A program made the translations under genes and the position numbers. The notes below the pieces were generated by a model. It searched no databases, was not told the origin of the DNA, and was given only the letters and a program-made list of their open reading frames with translations. Below, piece by piece: positions 52,688 to 61,346 of a stretch of 64,000 nt of DNA. Source of the DNA: Halopseudomonas salegens (lineage in GTDB: Bacteria > Pseudomonadota > Gammaproteobacteria > Pseudomonadales > Pseudomonadaceae); assembly GCF_900105655.1 (NCBI RefSeq), contig NZ_LT629787.1, positions 2,542,001-2,606,000 of the forward strand. Reading direction: 5' to 3'. Within the stretch, counting starts at the first letter, position 1. Each line of letters begins with the position of its first letter.

Positions 52688-53479
52688 TCAGTTGATACGG
52701 TTGCGCAAAGCGACAACCAGACTAAATTCACGGGTTTTCACCCGAGCCGCGCCGAGATCTCCCGGGCTGTCACTCAACTGCAGACCCAGGCGAACACTAC
52801 GAATCCGTCCGTAGTCACTGCTCGTCAGTGTGTCGACATAATGACCCTCGACCCCGGGCTCATCGGCCGAGCCGGCCAGACCGAAACTGACATCCCACCC
52901 GGCAACACCTTCGATCAGAGTTTCGAAATGACCCGCTGCATTGCTGCGCAACTGCAGCCGGTTACTGTCCAGCCGGTATTCCAGCTGCCGTATCGGGATC
53001 AGAATATCCCCGGCCATTACCTCGACAGTCCCGCTACCGGCAATACGCAGCTCATCCCGGCAATTGGTCGCAATCAACCACTGCGCGCCATAGTTGCTGA
53101 CTGCTCGCTGGGTAGTAACCTCAAAGATTTCATTGTTGAGATCGGCAGTGACAAGCCGCAACACGCCGGCGTCGAAACGAATCGGTTGCTGCAGCTCGGC
53201 CGGAACGGCGTCACGGGCCGGTGTCGGCAAGCGTGTCAGATCAAGACAGCCGTGCATGTTGATCATGCGTAACTCGCTCGACAGGCGGCTGAGCACAAAG
53301 CGCGCGTCTTCTTGCAAGGTAGAGGTACGCTGTTGCAGATCGAAAGTCTGGTGACTGGCGAGGAATACCTGCACGACACCCAGCACCAGTACCAGGCCAA
53401 GAACCAGTGCAATCATCAACTCGATCAGGCCCAAACCCTGCTGAGCCCCGCGAAACCTGTTCGTGCAAGCAGGCATCAT
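52688..53479 (-). CDS. pilW: Type IV minor pilin PilW
   Basis: 263 residues. The prepilin site is in FRGAQQGLGLIELMIALVLG, with cleavage after the second Gly of QQGLG or just before LGLIE. The PilW domain follows with QQRTSTLQEDARFVLSRLSS. Two cysteines lie in the body (MHGCLD and ATNCRDE). Its start overlaps pilV by 4 bases. Confidence 0.9.
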   Translation of the reverse strand: MMPACTNRFRGAQQGLGLIELMIALVLGLVLVLGVVQVFLASHQTFDLQQRTSTLQEDARFVLSRLSSELRMINMHGCLDLTRLPTPARDAVPAELQQPIRFDAGVLRLVTADLNNEIFEVTTQRAVSNYGAQWLIATNCRDELRIAGSGTVEVMAGDILIPIRQLEYRLDSNRLQLRSNAAGHFETLIEGVAGWDVSFGLAGSADEPGVEGHYVDTLTSSDYGRIRSVRLGLQLSDSPGDLGAARVKTREFSLVVALRNRIN

Positions 53480-53994
53480 GGGGTTGATCCCCGGATCAAA
53501 CTGGTGACGACAAACTCTGCATCCGGCTCATTGGCAAGTATGCGCGCTTCCGACCAGGCAATAGTGATGATGGCGCGGTTGTCAGTGATCGCAATCGAGC
53601 CACGGCCACCCGGCAGCTGACAACCAACCGCAGTGGCGAAATCAGCCAGATCAACCGCATGCACACTGTCAGCGCTCATCTCACCGGACGGACAACTGTC
53701 CACGGTAGTGGCGTAGCTGGAGAGGTTCTCGGCATTGGCGCGCATGCGGTCAAGCATGTCGTAGGCAATAAAGGTGGATTGCGTGGTATGGCCTGCACTG
53801 GCGTTGTAACGCAAGGCATTGAGTTGCAGGACCGCTGCACCCAACACACCAATTGCCAGTACCAATACGGCGACCAGAACCTCCAGCAGGCTGACGCCAC
53901 GCTGAGAGGTCGCAAAGGAGATATGCGAGACACCAGGTTGCGCAACATGACGCGCAACCAGTGCTGTACCGGCTTTCCTTTGCCGGCTAACCAT
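53476..53994 (-). CDS. pilV: Type IV minor pilin PilV
   Basis: 172 residues from ATG 53994. The prepilin site is SQRG before VSLLEVLVAVLVLAIGVLGA. The leader before it would be 33 residues, far longer than the usual 6-15. The frame offers only further-upstream starts (ATG 54003, GTG 54012) and no start close to the site. The body contains MLDRMRANAENLSSYAT typical of PilV. First gene of the operon; no fimU is found upstream. Confidence 0.85.
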   Translation of the reverse strand: MVSRQRKAGTALVARHVAQPGVSHISFATSQRGVSLLEVLVAVLVLAIGVLGAAVLQLNALRYNASAGHTTQSTFIAYDMLDRMRANAENLSSYATTVDSCPSGEMSADSVHAVDLADFATAVGCQLPGGRGSIAITDNRAIITIAWSEARILANEPDAEFVVTSLIRGSTP

Positions 53995-54012
53995 TATGTG
54001 CATTCCGTGCAC

Positions 54013-54129
54013 CCTGGCTGGATGTAAAACTACACTTTACTCAGCCGGGCGACACTGGCAAGTCACAAAATCAATGATAAATGCCAAACCCGTCACAAAG
54101 TGGGAAATTCATTACCGCCCCACTAACAA
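54013..54129. promoter_or_regulatory. Upstream region of minor pilin operon with paired repeats
   Basis: 117 bases between hemH and pilV. GTCACAAA occurs twice, at 54062-54069 and 54092-54099, exactly 30 bases apart and in the same direction. This could be a regulator binding region for the pilus operon. No certain -35/-10 pair was seen. Confidence 0.35.
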
Positions 54130-55149
54130 TCAGACCGCCTCAGGCTCGGTCCTGCTCCATTGCACCAGCGCCTCAACCCACTGTGGGTGATCATTCAGAC
54201 AGGGAACCAGCACCAGCTCTTCCCCCCCGGCGGCAATGAACTGCTCACGCACCTGATCGCCGATTTCCTCCAGGGTCTCGATGCAGTCGGCAACAAAGGC
54301 GGGGCACATGACGATCAGGCGCTTGACCCCCTGTGCTGCCAGTTCATCTACGCGAGCATCGGTATAGGGCTCAATCCACTTGTCCTTGCCCAAACGCGAC
54401 TGGAAGGCCTGCGACCACTGATCATCATTCAGGCCCATGCGTTTGACAAAGGCCTTGCTGACCGCCGTACATTGCGCTCGATAGCAGGTGGCATGCGCCG
54501 GCGACGGCCTTTCGCAGCAATCCGGAAACTGCAGGCAATGCTGACCGGTCGGATCGGCCTTTTTCAGGTGCCGCTCCGGCAGCCCGTGATAGCTCAGCAA
54601 CAGATGGTCGAAGGGTTGTTCAAAGTACTCCCGAGCACTGGCGACCAGCGCATCCATGTACTCTTCGCGCTGATAGAACGCCGGCACCACGGTCAGCCTG
54701 ATCGGCAACCGATGCTCCTGGATGACCCGCTCTGCCTCTTTGACCGATGTCGTGATAGTACTGTCAGCATGTTGCGGGTATTGCGGCATGAACAGAATCT
54801 CGTCCACGCCCTGTCTGGCCAGCGCCAGAATGCCGCGCTCAATCGAAGGCTCTGCATAGCGCATGGCCAATTCCACCGGCATATCCAGCTGCGCTTGAAC
54901 GGCTTGCTGTACCCGGCGACTGATCACAATCAGAGGCGACCCCTCATCCCACCAGATAGACGCATAGGCCTCGGCGGATTTTTTCGGTCGCAACCACAGG
55001 ATCAGACTGACCAGAAGCCGCCGCGCCGGCCAGGGAAGGTCAATCACATAGGGATCCATAAGAAACTGATTCAGGTAGCGTTTAACGTCAGCTACCTCAG
55101 TGCTTTCCGGCGAACCCAGATTAACCAGCAATACCCCACGTGATGACAT
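54130..55149 (-). CDS. hemH: Ferrochelatase
   Basis: 339 residues. Conserved blocks are [40 protein letters not shown] (catalytic His) and [20 protein letters not shown] (with Glu). It inserts ferrous iron in protoporphyrin IX at the inner membrane. GGGAG lies before the start. The downstream gene on this strand is pilV, and yfcH lies upstream with a 15-base gap. Confidence 0.96.
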   Translation of the reverse strand: MSSRGVLLVNLGSPESTEVADVKRYLNQFLMDPYVIDLPWPARRLLVSLILWLRPKKSAEAYASIWWDEGSPLIVISRRVQQAVQAQLDMPVELAMRYAEPSIERGILALARQGVDEILFMPQYPQHADSTITTSVKEAERVIQEHRLPIRLTVVPAFYQREEYMDALVASAREYFEQPFDHLLLSYHGLPERHLKKADPTGQHCLQFPDCCERPSPAHATCYRAQCTAVSKAFVKRMGLNDDQWSQAFQSRLGKDKWIEPYTDARVDELAAQGVKRLIVMCPAFVADCIETLEEIGDQVREQFIAAGGEELVLVPCLNDHPQWVEALVQWSRTEPEAV

Positions 55150-55164
55150 GACGACTCCCGACTG

Positions 55165-56061
55165 TCAGTGATTGATAACATCTTTCAGCGCTGTTTCCAG
55201 CTGACCGAACTTGAATTGATAACCCTGCTCGAGCAGTTTTTCCGGTTTGGCACATTGGCCAGTCAGCAATAACCGGGACATTTCCCCCAGGCCCAGCTTG
55301 AGCAATGGCGCCGGCAAAGGCAGCAGCGCTGGCCGTTTCAGCACCCGCCCCAGGGTACGGGCGAATTCGCGATTGGTAACCGGGTTGGGAGCGACTGCAT
55401 TATAAGGGCCTTGTGCATCAGGGTTGAGCAGCAACTGCATAATGATTCCAAGCATGTCATCACGGTGAACCCAGGGCATATACTGCGCGCCCTTGCCGAT
55501 CGGCCCACCCAGGCCAAGTTTGAACGGCAGTAACAGGCGAGAGAGAAACCCGCCATCCGGGGCCAGCACCAGGCCGGTCCGCAACAGACACACCCGGATA
55601 CCGAATGAGCCGGCACGGCGGGCAGCAGCTTCCCAGGCATCGCACAGGGTATGCGTATATTCCAGATGCGGCGGGCTCTGCTCGGTAAGCACCTGATCGC
55701 CACCATCGCCATACCAACCCACCGCTGAACCACTGACCAGAACACCGGGTTTGTGCGTTTGCTGCCCGAGCCATTCGACCAGTTGCTCGGTCAAACTCAC
55801 CCGGCTGGCCCAGAGAACAGCTTTGCGCTTGGCCGTCCAGGGGCGATCAGCAACCGGGGCTCCGGCCAGATTGATCACGGCGTCCAACGGTTGCTGGTCA
55901 AGCTGTTGCAAGCTGGCTATTCCCTGCACCTGGGCACCACAGAGTGCTGGAACCTGATCCGGCCGGCGGCTCCATACCGTGAGCTGGTGACCGTCAGCCA
56001 CCAGACGTCTACATAAAGCACGGCCGATCAATCCGGTACCGCCGGTTAGCAAGATATGCAT
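55165..56061 (-). CDS. TIGR01777 / YfcH-like SDR-family epimerase
   Basis: 298 residues from ATG 56061, with GGAGAGAAGGC upstream. The NAD(P)-binding motif ILLTGGTGLIGRALCRRL is at residues 3-20. Further marks are VINLAGAPVADRPW and VSGSAVGWYGDGGDQ, and a C-terminal DUF1731 part (LKRPALLPLPAPLLKLGLGE). The reaction is not known. It lies upstream of hemH and faces the operator at 56218-56241. Confidence 0.92.
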   Translation of the reverse strand: MHILLTGGTGLIGRALCRRLVADGHQLTVWSRRPDQVPALCGAQVQGIASLQQLDQQPLDAVINLAGAPVADRPWTAKRKAVLWASRVSLTEQLVEWLGQQTHKPGVLVSGSAVGWYGDGGDQVLTEQSPPHLEYTHTLCDAWEAAARRAGSFGIRVCLLRTGLVLAPDGGFLSRLLLPFKLGLGGPIGKGAQYMPWVHRDDMLGIIMQLLLNPDAQGPYNAVAPNPVTNREFARTLGRVLKRPALLPLPAPLLKLGLGEMSRLLLTGQCAKPEKLLEQGYQFKFGQLETALKDVINH

Positions 56062-56217
56062 GCCTTCTCTCCTGGTTGAATGCCTGTGTGACAGGCACCA
56101 ATGATTGGGTTGCAATACCTGTGTCCAGCTTGATGCACAGGAAAGGGAAAACTCGACTAGGCAGTCTATGTCATCCGGCGCAGAGATGCTTGCAGCTGCC
56201 GGCAGATTGAGCGATGC

Positions 56218-56241
56218 TATACACACTTACCCCCATGTACA
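56218..56241 (+). promoter_or_regulatory. LitR/PplR-type operator upstream of flavoprotein gene
   Basis: TATACA at 56218-56223, 12 bases, then TGTACA at 56236-56241. This fits the pattern T(G/A)TACA-N12-TGTA(C/T)A that I recall for the P. putida light regulator PplR1. It is 52 bases before the flavoprotein start and could also act on the divergent yfcH-like gene. Confidence 0.65.
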
Positions 56242-56293
56242 AGTTTTGTCGAGACAATCCTGTATCCACTTTGCAACGGAGTCTGCCTGCCCT

Positions 56294-57283
56294 ATGTCGC
56301 AATCACTGAACATCGCCATAATCGGTGCCGGTTTGTCTGGTATCAGTGCAGCCCGCAGTCTCGCTGCGGCAGGGCATGCTGTCGTTCTGTTCGACAAAAG
56401 CCGTGGCAGTGGTGGTCGCCTCAGCAGCAAGCGCACTGAATTCGGTAACTTTGATCTGGGGGCGCAATATTTCACTGCCCGTGACCATGGTTTCCGGCAG
56501 GAGTTGAAAACCTGGCTGGATGCCCGTTATGTCGAAGAATGGACGCCGAACCTGTACCAATACGACCAGAACGGGTTGCAACTGTCGGCAGACAACCAGC
56601 AACGCTTTGTCGGCTACCCGAGAATGACTGCCTGGTCCCGGGGTTTGCTCGAAGGCCTCGAATTGGTCAGTAGTACCCGGATTGAAAAACTTCAGGCACA
56701 AGATGACGGACAATGGCTACTGCTCGACGATCAGCAGCAAACACACGGCCCCTTCGCCCGTGTCGTGGTGGCCACTCCGGCGCCACAAGCGGTTCCCCTT
56801 CTGGCGCCAGCCAGCCAACTTGCGCAGGCCGCCAGCCAGGTTGAGATGCTGCCCGGCTGGACGCTGGCGTTGAGTTTTGCCGAGCCATTGGACACCCAGG
56901 TAGATGCCTGCTTTGTACGCCAGGGGCCCATCGACTGGATTTCCCGCAACAGCAGCAAACCCGGACGCGAGCAAAGCGACAGCTGGGTCATCCAGTCCAC
57001 ACCAGCCTGGGCTCAGGAACATCTCGACACCGACAAAGACAGCATTGCCGGCAGCTTGCAGGCAGCGTTTTCTGAAGTGCTCGGTATCAAGGTGCCGGCA
57101 ACCCAATTCAGTCACGTGCATCGCTGGCTGTATGCGCGCCCCGGGCAGCAGTGCGAATGGGGAGCACTGGCAGCCCCGGAACTGGGCCTCTACGCTTGCG
57201 GCGACTGGTGTCTGGGCGGTCGGGTTGAAAATGCCTGGCTCAGCGGGCAGCAGGCCGCCAGAACCTTGCTCAGCAAGCCCTGA
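56294..57283 (+). CDS. FAD-dependent oxidoreductase, renalase-like
   Basis: 329 residues from ATG 56294. The dinucleotide fold motif is IAIIGAGLSGISAARSLAAAG, then LFDKSRGSGGRLSSKR and NFDLGAQYFTARD, characteristic of renalase-like flavoproteins. The C-terminal FAD contact is LYACGDWCLGGRVENAWLSG. The substrate is unknown. A LitR-type operator lies just upstream, and the TIGR02450 gene follows after 16 bases. Confidence 0.85.
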   Translation: MSQSLNIAIIGAGLSGISAARSLAAAGHAVVLFDKSRGSGGRLSSKRTEFGNFDLGAQYFTARDHGFRQELKTWLDARYVEEWTPNLYQYDQNGLQLSADNQQRFVGYPRMTAWSRGLLEGLELVSSTRIEKLQAQDDGQWLLLDDQQQTHGPFARVVVATPAPQAVPLLAPASQLAQAASQVEMLPGWTLALSFAEPLDTQVDACFVRQGPIDWISRNSSKPGREQSDSWVIQSTPAWAQEHLDTDKDSIAGSLQAAFSEVLGIKVPATQFSHVHRWLYARPGQQCEWGALAAPELGLYACGDWCLGGRVENAWLSGQQAARTLLSKP

Positions 57284-57299
57284 TTTAAAGGCAGGGAAT

Positions 57300-57515
57300 A
57301 TGCACCGGCTCAATCCAGACAAGCTACTGCACTCGAAGTGGACCGCTACGCGGCCGGTCCATCGTGAACGCCATTTCATCGTCACCGCCCTCTACCGTGA
57401 TGAGCTCGAGCGCGTAGAGAGTGTCGAACTTGAAGCGGTTCTGACCAAGAACTCCCAGCGTATCGACTGGCAACGACTGCGCGATGCTGATACCTGGCAA
57501 ATGGGCTGGCGCTGA
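57300..57515 (+). CDS. TIGR02450 family small tryptophan-rich protein
   Basis: 71 residues from ATG 57300, preceded by GGCAGGGAAT. The sequence MHRLNPDKLLHSKWTATRP is followed by REKHF-like RERHFIVTALYRDE and a C-terminal WQRLRDADTWQMGWR, matching TIGR02450. These proteins are often found beside photolyase genes; the function is unknown. Probably co-transcribed with the flavoprotein upstream. Confidence 0.8.
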   Translation: MHRLNPDKLLHSKWTATRPVHRERHFIVTALYRDELERVESVELEAVLTKNSQRIDWQRLRDADTWQMGWR

Positions 57516-57552
57516 ACAGCCGCAAGATTGCAGACCACCGAGACAAAATACT

Positions 57553-57609
57553 TGTACAAATATAGGACTTGTGTACACTAATTCTTGTACACAGTATTTT
57601 CATTGTATA
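57553..57609 (+). promoter_or_regulatory. Cluster of four TGTACA-type operator boxes
   Basis: TGTACA occurs at 57553-57558, 57572-57577 and 57586-57591, and TGTATA at 57604-57609. The last two are separated by exactly 12 bases, fitting T(G/A)TACA-N12-TGTA(C/T)A. The first two are 13 apart. TTGTAC (57552-57557) and TACACT (57574-57579), spaced 16, may be the promoter, so the boxes would overlap it as expected for a repressor. Confidence 0.7.
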
Positions 57610-57622
57610 AGAGGTGTCGGCC

Positions 57623-58579
57623 ATGGTTGATTCACAGCGCATTCCCATCGGTATCAGTCAATGCCTGCTGGGCAGCCCGGTTCGCTTCAACGGCGGGCAC
57701 AAGCACTCACGCCTGTGTACCGCGCAATTAGGCGACTGTTTCGAGCTGGTGCCTTTCTGCCCCGAGGTCAGCATCGGTCTCGGCACCCCGCGCGAACCCA
57801 TTCGCCTGGTCGGTGAACCCAGCCGGCCCCGTGTGGTTGGCAGTAAAACACCTGCATTGGACGTCACTGACGACCTGCGCAGTTATGGTCGCAAGGTGGC
57901 TGCCGAACAAACGCACCTGTGCGGTTTCATTCTGATGCAAAAGTCACCCAGCTGCGGCATGGAACGGGTCAAGGTTTACCAGAGCAACGGCCACCCTGCA
58001 CAGGGCACCGCTGCCGGCGCCTTTGCTGCAGAGCTGATGCACCAGCGCCCATTGCTGCCAGTAGAAGAAGAGGGCCGCCTGCATGACCCGGTATTGCGAG
58101 AAAACTTCGTCACCCGGGTCATGGTTTACGCTGCCTGGCAGCAGATGTTGACCGAAGGCCTGAGTGCCCAACGCCTGCTGCAATTCCATGCCCGGCATAA
58201 ATACCTGCTGCTGGCGCACCACCCGGAACACTACCAGCGCATGGGCCGCCTGCTCGCCAACCTTGCTCAAGGTGACTTGTCCCCTGTCGCGGACAGCTAT
58301 TTCGAGCTGTTGATGACTGCGTTGAAGAAAACGGCCAACCGGGGTAGTCACAGCAATGTACTCGCGCACATTGCCGGGCACTTCAAGCGCGTGCTGAACA
58401 GTGACGAACGGCAAGAGCTTGAAACGCTTATCGCTGATTACAGGCAAGGCCAGATTCCTCTGGTCGTTCCCCTGACACTACTCAAACATCACCTGATGAA
58501 GCATCCGGACGATTACCTGCATCAACAGGCCTACCTGCAACCTCATCCGCCCGGGCTCAGCCTGCGCAACGCCATTTGA
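57623..58579 (+). CDS. DUF523 (TudS-like) and DUF1722 (YbgA) fusion protein
   Basis: 318 residues from ATG 57623, with AGAGGT upstream. The N-terminal half is DUF523. Cysteines in ISQCLLGSPVRF, LVPFCPEVSIGLGTPR and MQKSPSCGMERVK would hold a [4Fe-4S] cluster, as in thiouracil desulfidase TudS. The C-terminal half (from about 170) is DUF1722, with YAAWQQML and FHARHKYLLLAHHPEHY. E. coli ybgA also neighbours phr. It may handle sulfur-modified bases or repair-related chemistry, but this is inference. It heads the second plus-strand unit. Confidence 0.87.
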   Translation: MVDSQRIPIGISQCLLGSPVRFNGGHKHSRLCTAQLGDCFELVPFCPEVSIGLGTPREPIRLVGEPSRPRVVGSKTPALDVTDDLRSYGRKVAAEQTHLCGFILMQKSPSCGMERVKVYQSNGHPAQGTAAGAFAAELMHQRPLLPVEEEGRLHDPVLRENFVTRVMVYAAWQQMLTEGLSAQRLLQFHARHKYLLLAHHPEHYQRMGRLLANLAQGDLSPVADSYFELLMTALKKTANRGSHSNVLAHIAGHFKRVLNSDERQELETLIADYRQGQIPLVVPLTLLKHHLMKHPDDYLHQQAYLQPHPPGLSLRNAI

Positions 58580-58600
58580 TCGTGGCTCAGGAGATTGCCC

Positions 58601-59497
58601 ATGCAACCCGATGAACCGGCAATGCTGCCCATTCGCGAAGTGTCTCGCATGACCGGCGTGAACGCCGTCACGCTGCGCGCCTGGGAACGTCGCTACGGTT
58701 TGATCAAACCGCACCGCACACCCAAAGGGCATCGCTTGTATTCTGATCGCCATCTGGCCCAGATACACTCGATACTGACCTGGCTTGAGCGAGGCGTTGC
58801 CGTCAGCCAGGTCAAGGAATTGCTTGAACGCCCCAACCAGGCCCGAAGCACTGCAGACAGCCCGTGGCAGCAAGCGCAACAGAACCTGCTCAATGCCCTG
58901 CTGGCCTTCGATCCTGACCAGCTGGAGCACATATACAACCAGTCTGCATCGCAATACCCGGTACGCACCCTGTGCACTCAATTGCTGGAACCGCTGTTGC
59001 AACAGCTTGAGCAACGCTGGCAAGGTCAATTCGGCAGCCAGCTGGAGCAGGTATTTGCGCATACCTGGCTGCGCAGCAAGCTGGCCACCCGGCTGTATCA
59101 CAACAATTGCCACCAGCAAGGCCCGCGCCTGATACTGGCCAGCCTGTCTGATCAACATTGCGAACCCGGTCTGTGGCTGCTGGCCTTGCTGCTCAGCAAT
59201 GACGGTTACAGCATCAACCTGCTGGAATGGGAAGTGCCTGCCAGCGAGCTGGGGTTGATCTGCGAGCACAATCAGGCCAAAGCACTGATCATGTTCAGCA
59301 GCCAGGCTTTGCCCGCGGCACAACTGCGCCGCCATCTTCCCAAGCTGAGCGATCACCATGACACTCCTCTGTTCATGGCAGGTCCGGCCGCCATCATCCA
59401 TGACGAGGAGCTGATCGAACTCGGTATTCAACCGCTGGCCGACCTGCCAAGCCGTGCCCACAGCCGGCTGATGACCTGGCTGGAGGAGGACGCATGA
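58601..59497 (+). CDS. MerR-family transcriptional regulator, LitR/CarH-like
   Basis: 298 residues from ATG 58601, with AGGAG upstream. The MerR winged helix is at the N-terminus: LPIREVSRMTGVNAVTLRAW, then ERRYGLIKPHRTPKGHRLYS. The C-terminal part has the layout of a B12-binding LitR/CarH protein, but the key motifs are changed: Trp140 is kept, Gln150-Val151 stand in place of the Glu-His pair, and the cobalamin motif is DQHCEPG (His186) instead of ExHxxG. It therefore resembles the class II LitR (PplR) of pseudomonads. It likely represses the boxes at 56218 and 57553. It ends overlapping phrB. Confidence 0.85.
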   Translation: MQPDEPAMLPIREVSRMTGVNAVTLRAWERRYGLIKPHRTPKGHRLYSDRHLAQIHSILTWLERGVAVSQVKELLERPNQARSTADSPWQQAQQNLLNALLAFDPDQLEHIYNQSASQYPVRTLCTQLLEPLLQQLEQRWQGQFGSQLEQVFAHTWLRSKLATRLYHNNCHQQGPRLILASLSDQHCEPGLWLLALLLSNDGYSINLLEWEVPASELGLICEHNQAKALIMFSSQALPAAQLRRHLPKLSDHHDTPLFMAGPAAIIHDEELIELGIQPLADLPSRAHSRLMTWLEEDA

Positions 59498-60921
59498 GCG
59501 CATTGCAGCTGTGCTGGCTTCGCAACGACCTGCGCCTGTCTGACAATCACGCCCTGTGGCACGCCCGTGAACAAGGTCCCGTTGTGGTCGTATGTCTGCT
59601 CTGCCCGACTACCTGGCAAGAGCACGCAGACGCACCGATCAAGATGGACTTCTGGCTGCGTAACCTGGCCAGCCTGAGTCACGATTTGCAGGCGCTGAAT
59701 ATTCCCCTGCGAGTGCTTGAGGTGCCGGACTGGCAGGACGCACCCGAGGCTCTGCTGCAACTGGCTGATGAAATCGGCAGCAACGGCCTGCACTTCAATG
59801 ACGAGTACGGTATTCACGAACAACAACGGGACGACGCCGTAGCCGCCACCTTTGAGCGTGCCGGACGCTCATGTCAGCGATATACCGATCAGCTGTTGTT
59901 CGAACCCGGCAGCCTGCTGACCCAGGCCGGCAGCATGTTCAAGGTGTACAGCCAGTTCCGTCGCCTGGCCTACCGCGAGCTGCATCGCAGCTGCCCGCCC
60001 TGCCTGCCGCGCATAGCGGCTCAGGACCAGGCACCCTGCGCCAGCGATCCGGTGCCCACCGAGCTGGCGGACTTTCGTGCCAGCGACAGTCAGCGCGCCC
60101 TGTGGCCGGCCGGTGAAGCCGCTGCCGCTGAACGCCTGAGCCTGTTCTGTGAGCAGATCATGGCGGATTACGATGCACAACGTGACCGCCCTGACGTCGA
60201 CGGCACCAGCCGCCTTTCAGCCTATCTGACCGGCGGTGTGCTGTCCGTGCGCCAATGCCTGCATGCCGCTCTGACCTGTAATCAGGGTGAGTTCGACAGC
60301 GGCCAGGCCGGCGCCGTGAGCTGGATCAACGAGCTGCTCTGGCGCGAGTTCTATAAGCACATTCTGGTCTGCTACCCACGGGTATCGCGGCACCGGGCTT
60401 TCCGCCCGGAAATGGACGCTGTGCCCTGGCGTAACGACCCTGCCGGGCTACAAGCCTGGCAGCACGGCAAGACCGGTTTCCCGATCCTGGATGCCGCCAT
60501 GCGCCAATTGCTGGCAACCGGCTGGATGCACAACCGTCTGCGCATGCTCAGCGCCATGTTTCTGACCAAGAACCTGCTGATTGACTGGCGCGAAGGCGAA
60601 CGCTGGTTTATGCAGCATCTGATTGACGGTGACCTCGCCGCCAATAATGGTGGCTGGCAGTGGAGCGCCTCTACCGGCACCGATGCCGCACCCTATTTTC
60701 GCATTTTCAACCCACTGACCCAGTCGGAAAGATTTGACCCTCAGGGTGATTTCATCCGCCAGTGGCTGCCCGAACTGGCTGGCCTCACGGGCAAGCAGAT
60801 CCACCAGCCGATCAAGGCCGATCTGTTCAATGCCATTGATTACCCTGCAGCCATTGTTGATCTCAAACAGACCCGTCAGCGGGCGCTTGAAACCTTCAAA
60901 TCTCTGGGAGACAGCGCATGA
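59494..60921 (+). CDS. phrB: Deoxyribodipyrimidine (CPD) photolyase
   Basis: 475 residues. The N-terminal antenna domain is CWLRNDLRLSDNHALWHARE. The FAD domain includes WINELLWREFYKHI, KTGFPILDAAMRQL, WMHNRLRMLSAMFLTKNLL and NNGGWQWSASTGTDAAPYFR, with the conserved tryptophans. It repairs cyclobutane pyrimidine dimers with blue light. The ATGA overlap with the regulator upstream and the next gene downstream shows tight coupling. Confidence 0.97.
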   Translation: MSALQLCWLRNDLRLSDNHALWHAREQGPVVVVCLLCPTTWQEHADAPIKMDFWLRNLASLSHDLQALNIPLRVLEVPDWQDAPEALLQLADEIGSNGLHFNDEYGIHEQQRDDAVAATFERAGRSCQRYTDQLLFEPGSLLTQAGSMFKVYSQFRRLAYRELHRSCPPCLPRIAAQDQAPCASDPVPTELADFRASDSQRALWPAGEAAAAERLSLFCEQIMADYDAQRDRPDVDGTSRLSAYLTGGVLSVRQCLHAALTCNQGEFDSGQAGAVSWINELLWREFYKHILVCYPRVSRHRAFRPEMDAVPWRNDPAGLQAWQHGKTGFPILDAAMRQLLATGWMHNRLRMLSAMFLTKNLLIDWREGERWFMQHLIDGDLAANNGGWQWSASTGTDAAPYFRIFNPLTQSERFDPQGDFIRQWLPELAGLTGKQIHQPIKADLFNAIDYPAAIVDLKQTRQRALETFKSLGDSA

Positions 60922-61346
60922 CCACAACCGTTGCCGAGCGTTTTGCGCAGGGATTTGCCGCACTGAACAAGGACAACCTGTCGCAACTGGCCGAGCTCTA
61001 CCACGAAGACATGGTGTTCACCGATCCACTGCACGAAATCCATGGGTTGGCTGCCATGCAGGCTTACTGCGCCAACCTGTATGCCAACGTCACCCATATC
61101 GCATTTGCTTTTCACCACTGCCAGCAGCTAAGCGACACCGAAGCCGTGCTGCGCTGGACCATGACTTACCAACATCCGCGCCTGCAACGCGGGCAACCGA
61201 TTGCGGTCGAAGGTTGTAGCTTTGTGCAATTTCGCGGCGACAAGGTCTGCCGCCATCGAGACTATTTTGATGCCGGCGCCCTGCTCTACGAGCACTTGCC
61301 ACTGCTGGGCCGGCTGATTGCGTGGCTGAAAAGGAGATTGGCATGA
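60918..61346 (+). CDS. SnoaL/NTF2-like family protein
   Basis: 142 residues. The cone-shaped NTF2-like fold is suggested by ALNKDNLSQLAELYHEDMVF, then TDPLHEIHGLAAMQAYC, and the later FRGDKVCRHRDYFD. It may be an isomerase or a small-molecule binding protein. Overlaps phrB and the next SDR gene by 4 bases each. Such a gene is common in photolyase-associated light clusters. Confidence 0.82.
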   Translation: MTTTVAERFAQGFAALNKDNLSQLAELYHEDMVFTDPLHEIHGLAAMQAYCANLYANVTHIAFAFHHCQQLSDTEAVLRWTMTYQHPRLQRGQPIAVEGCSFVQFRGDKVCRHRDYFDAGALLYEHLPLLGRLIAWLKRRLA

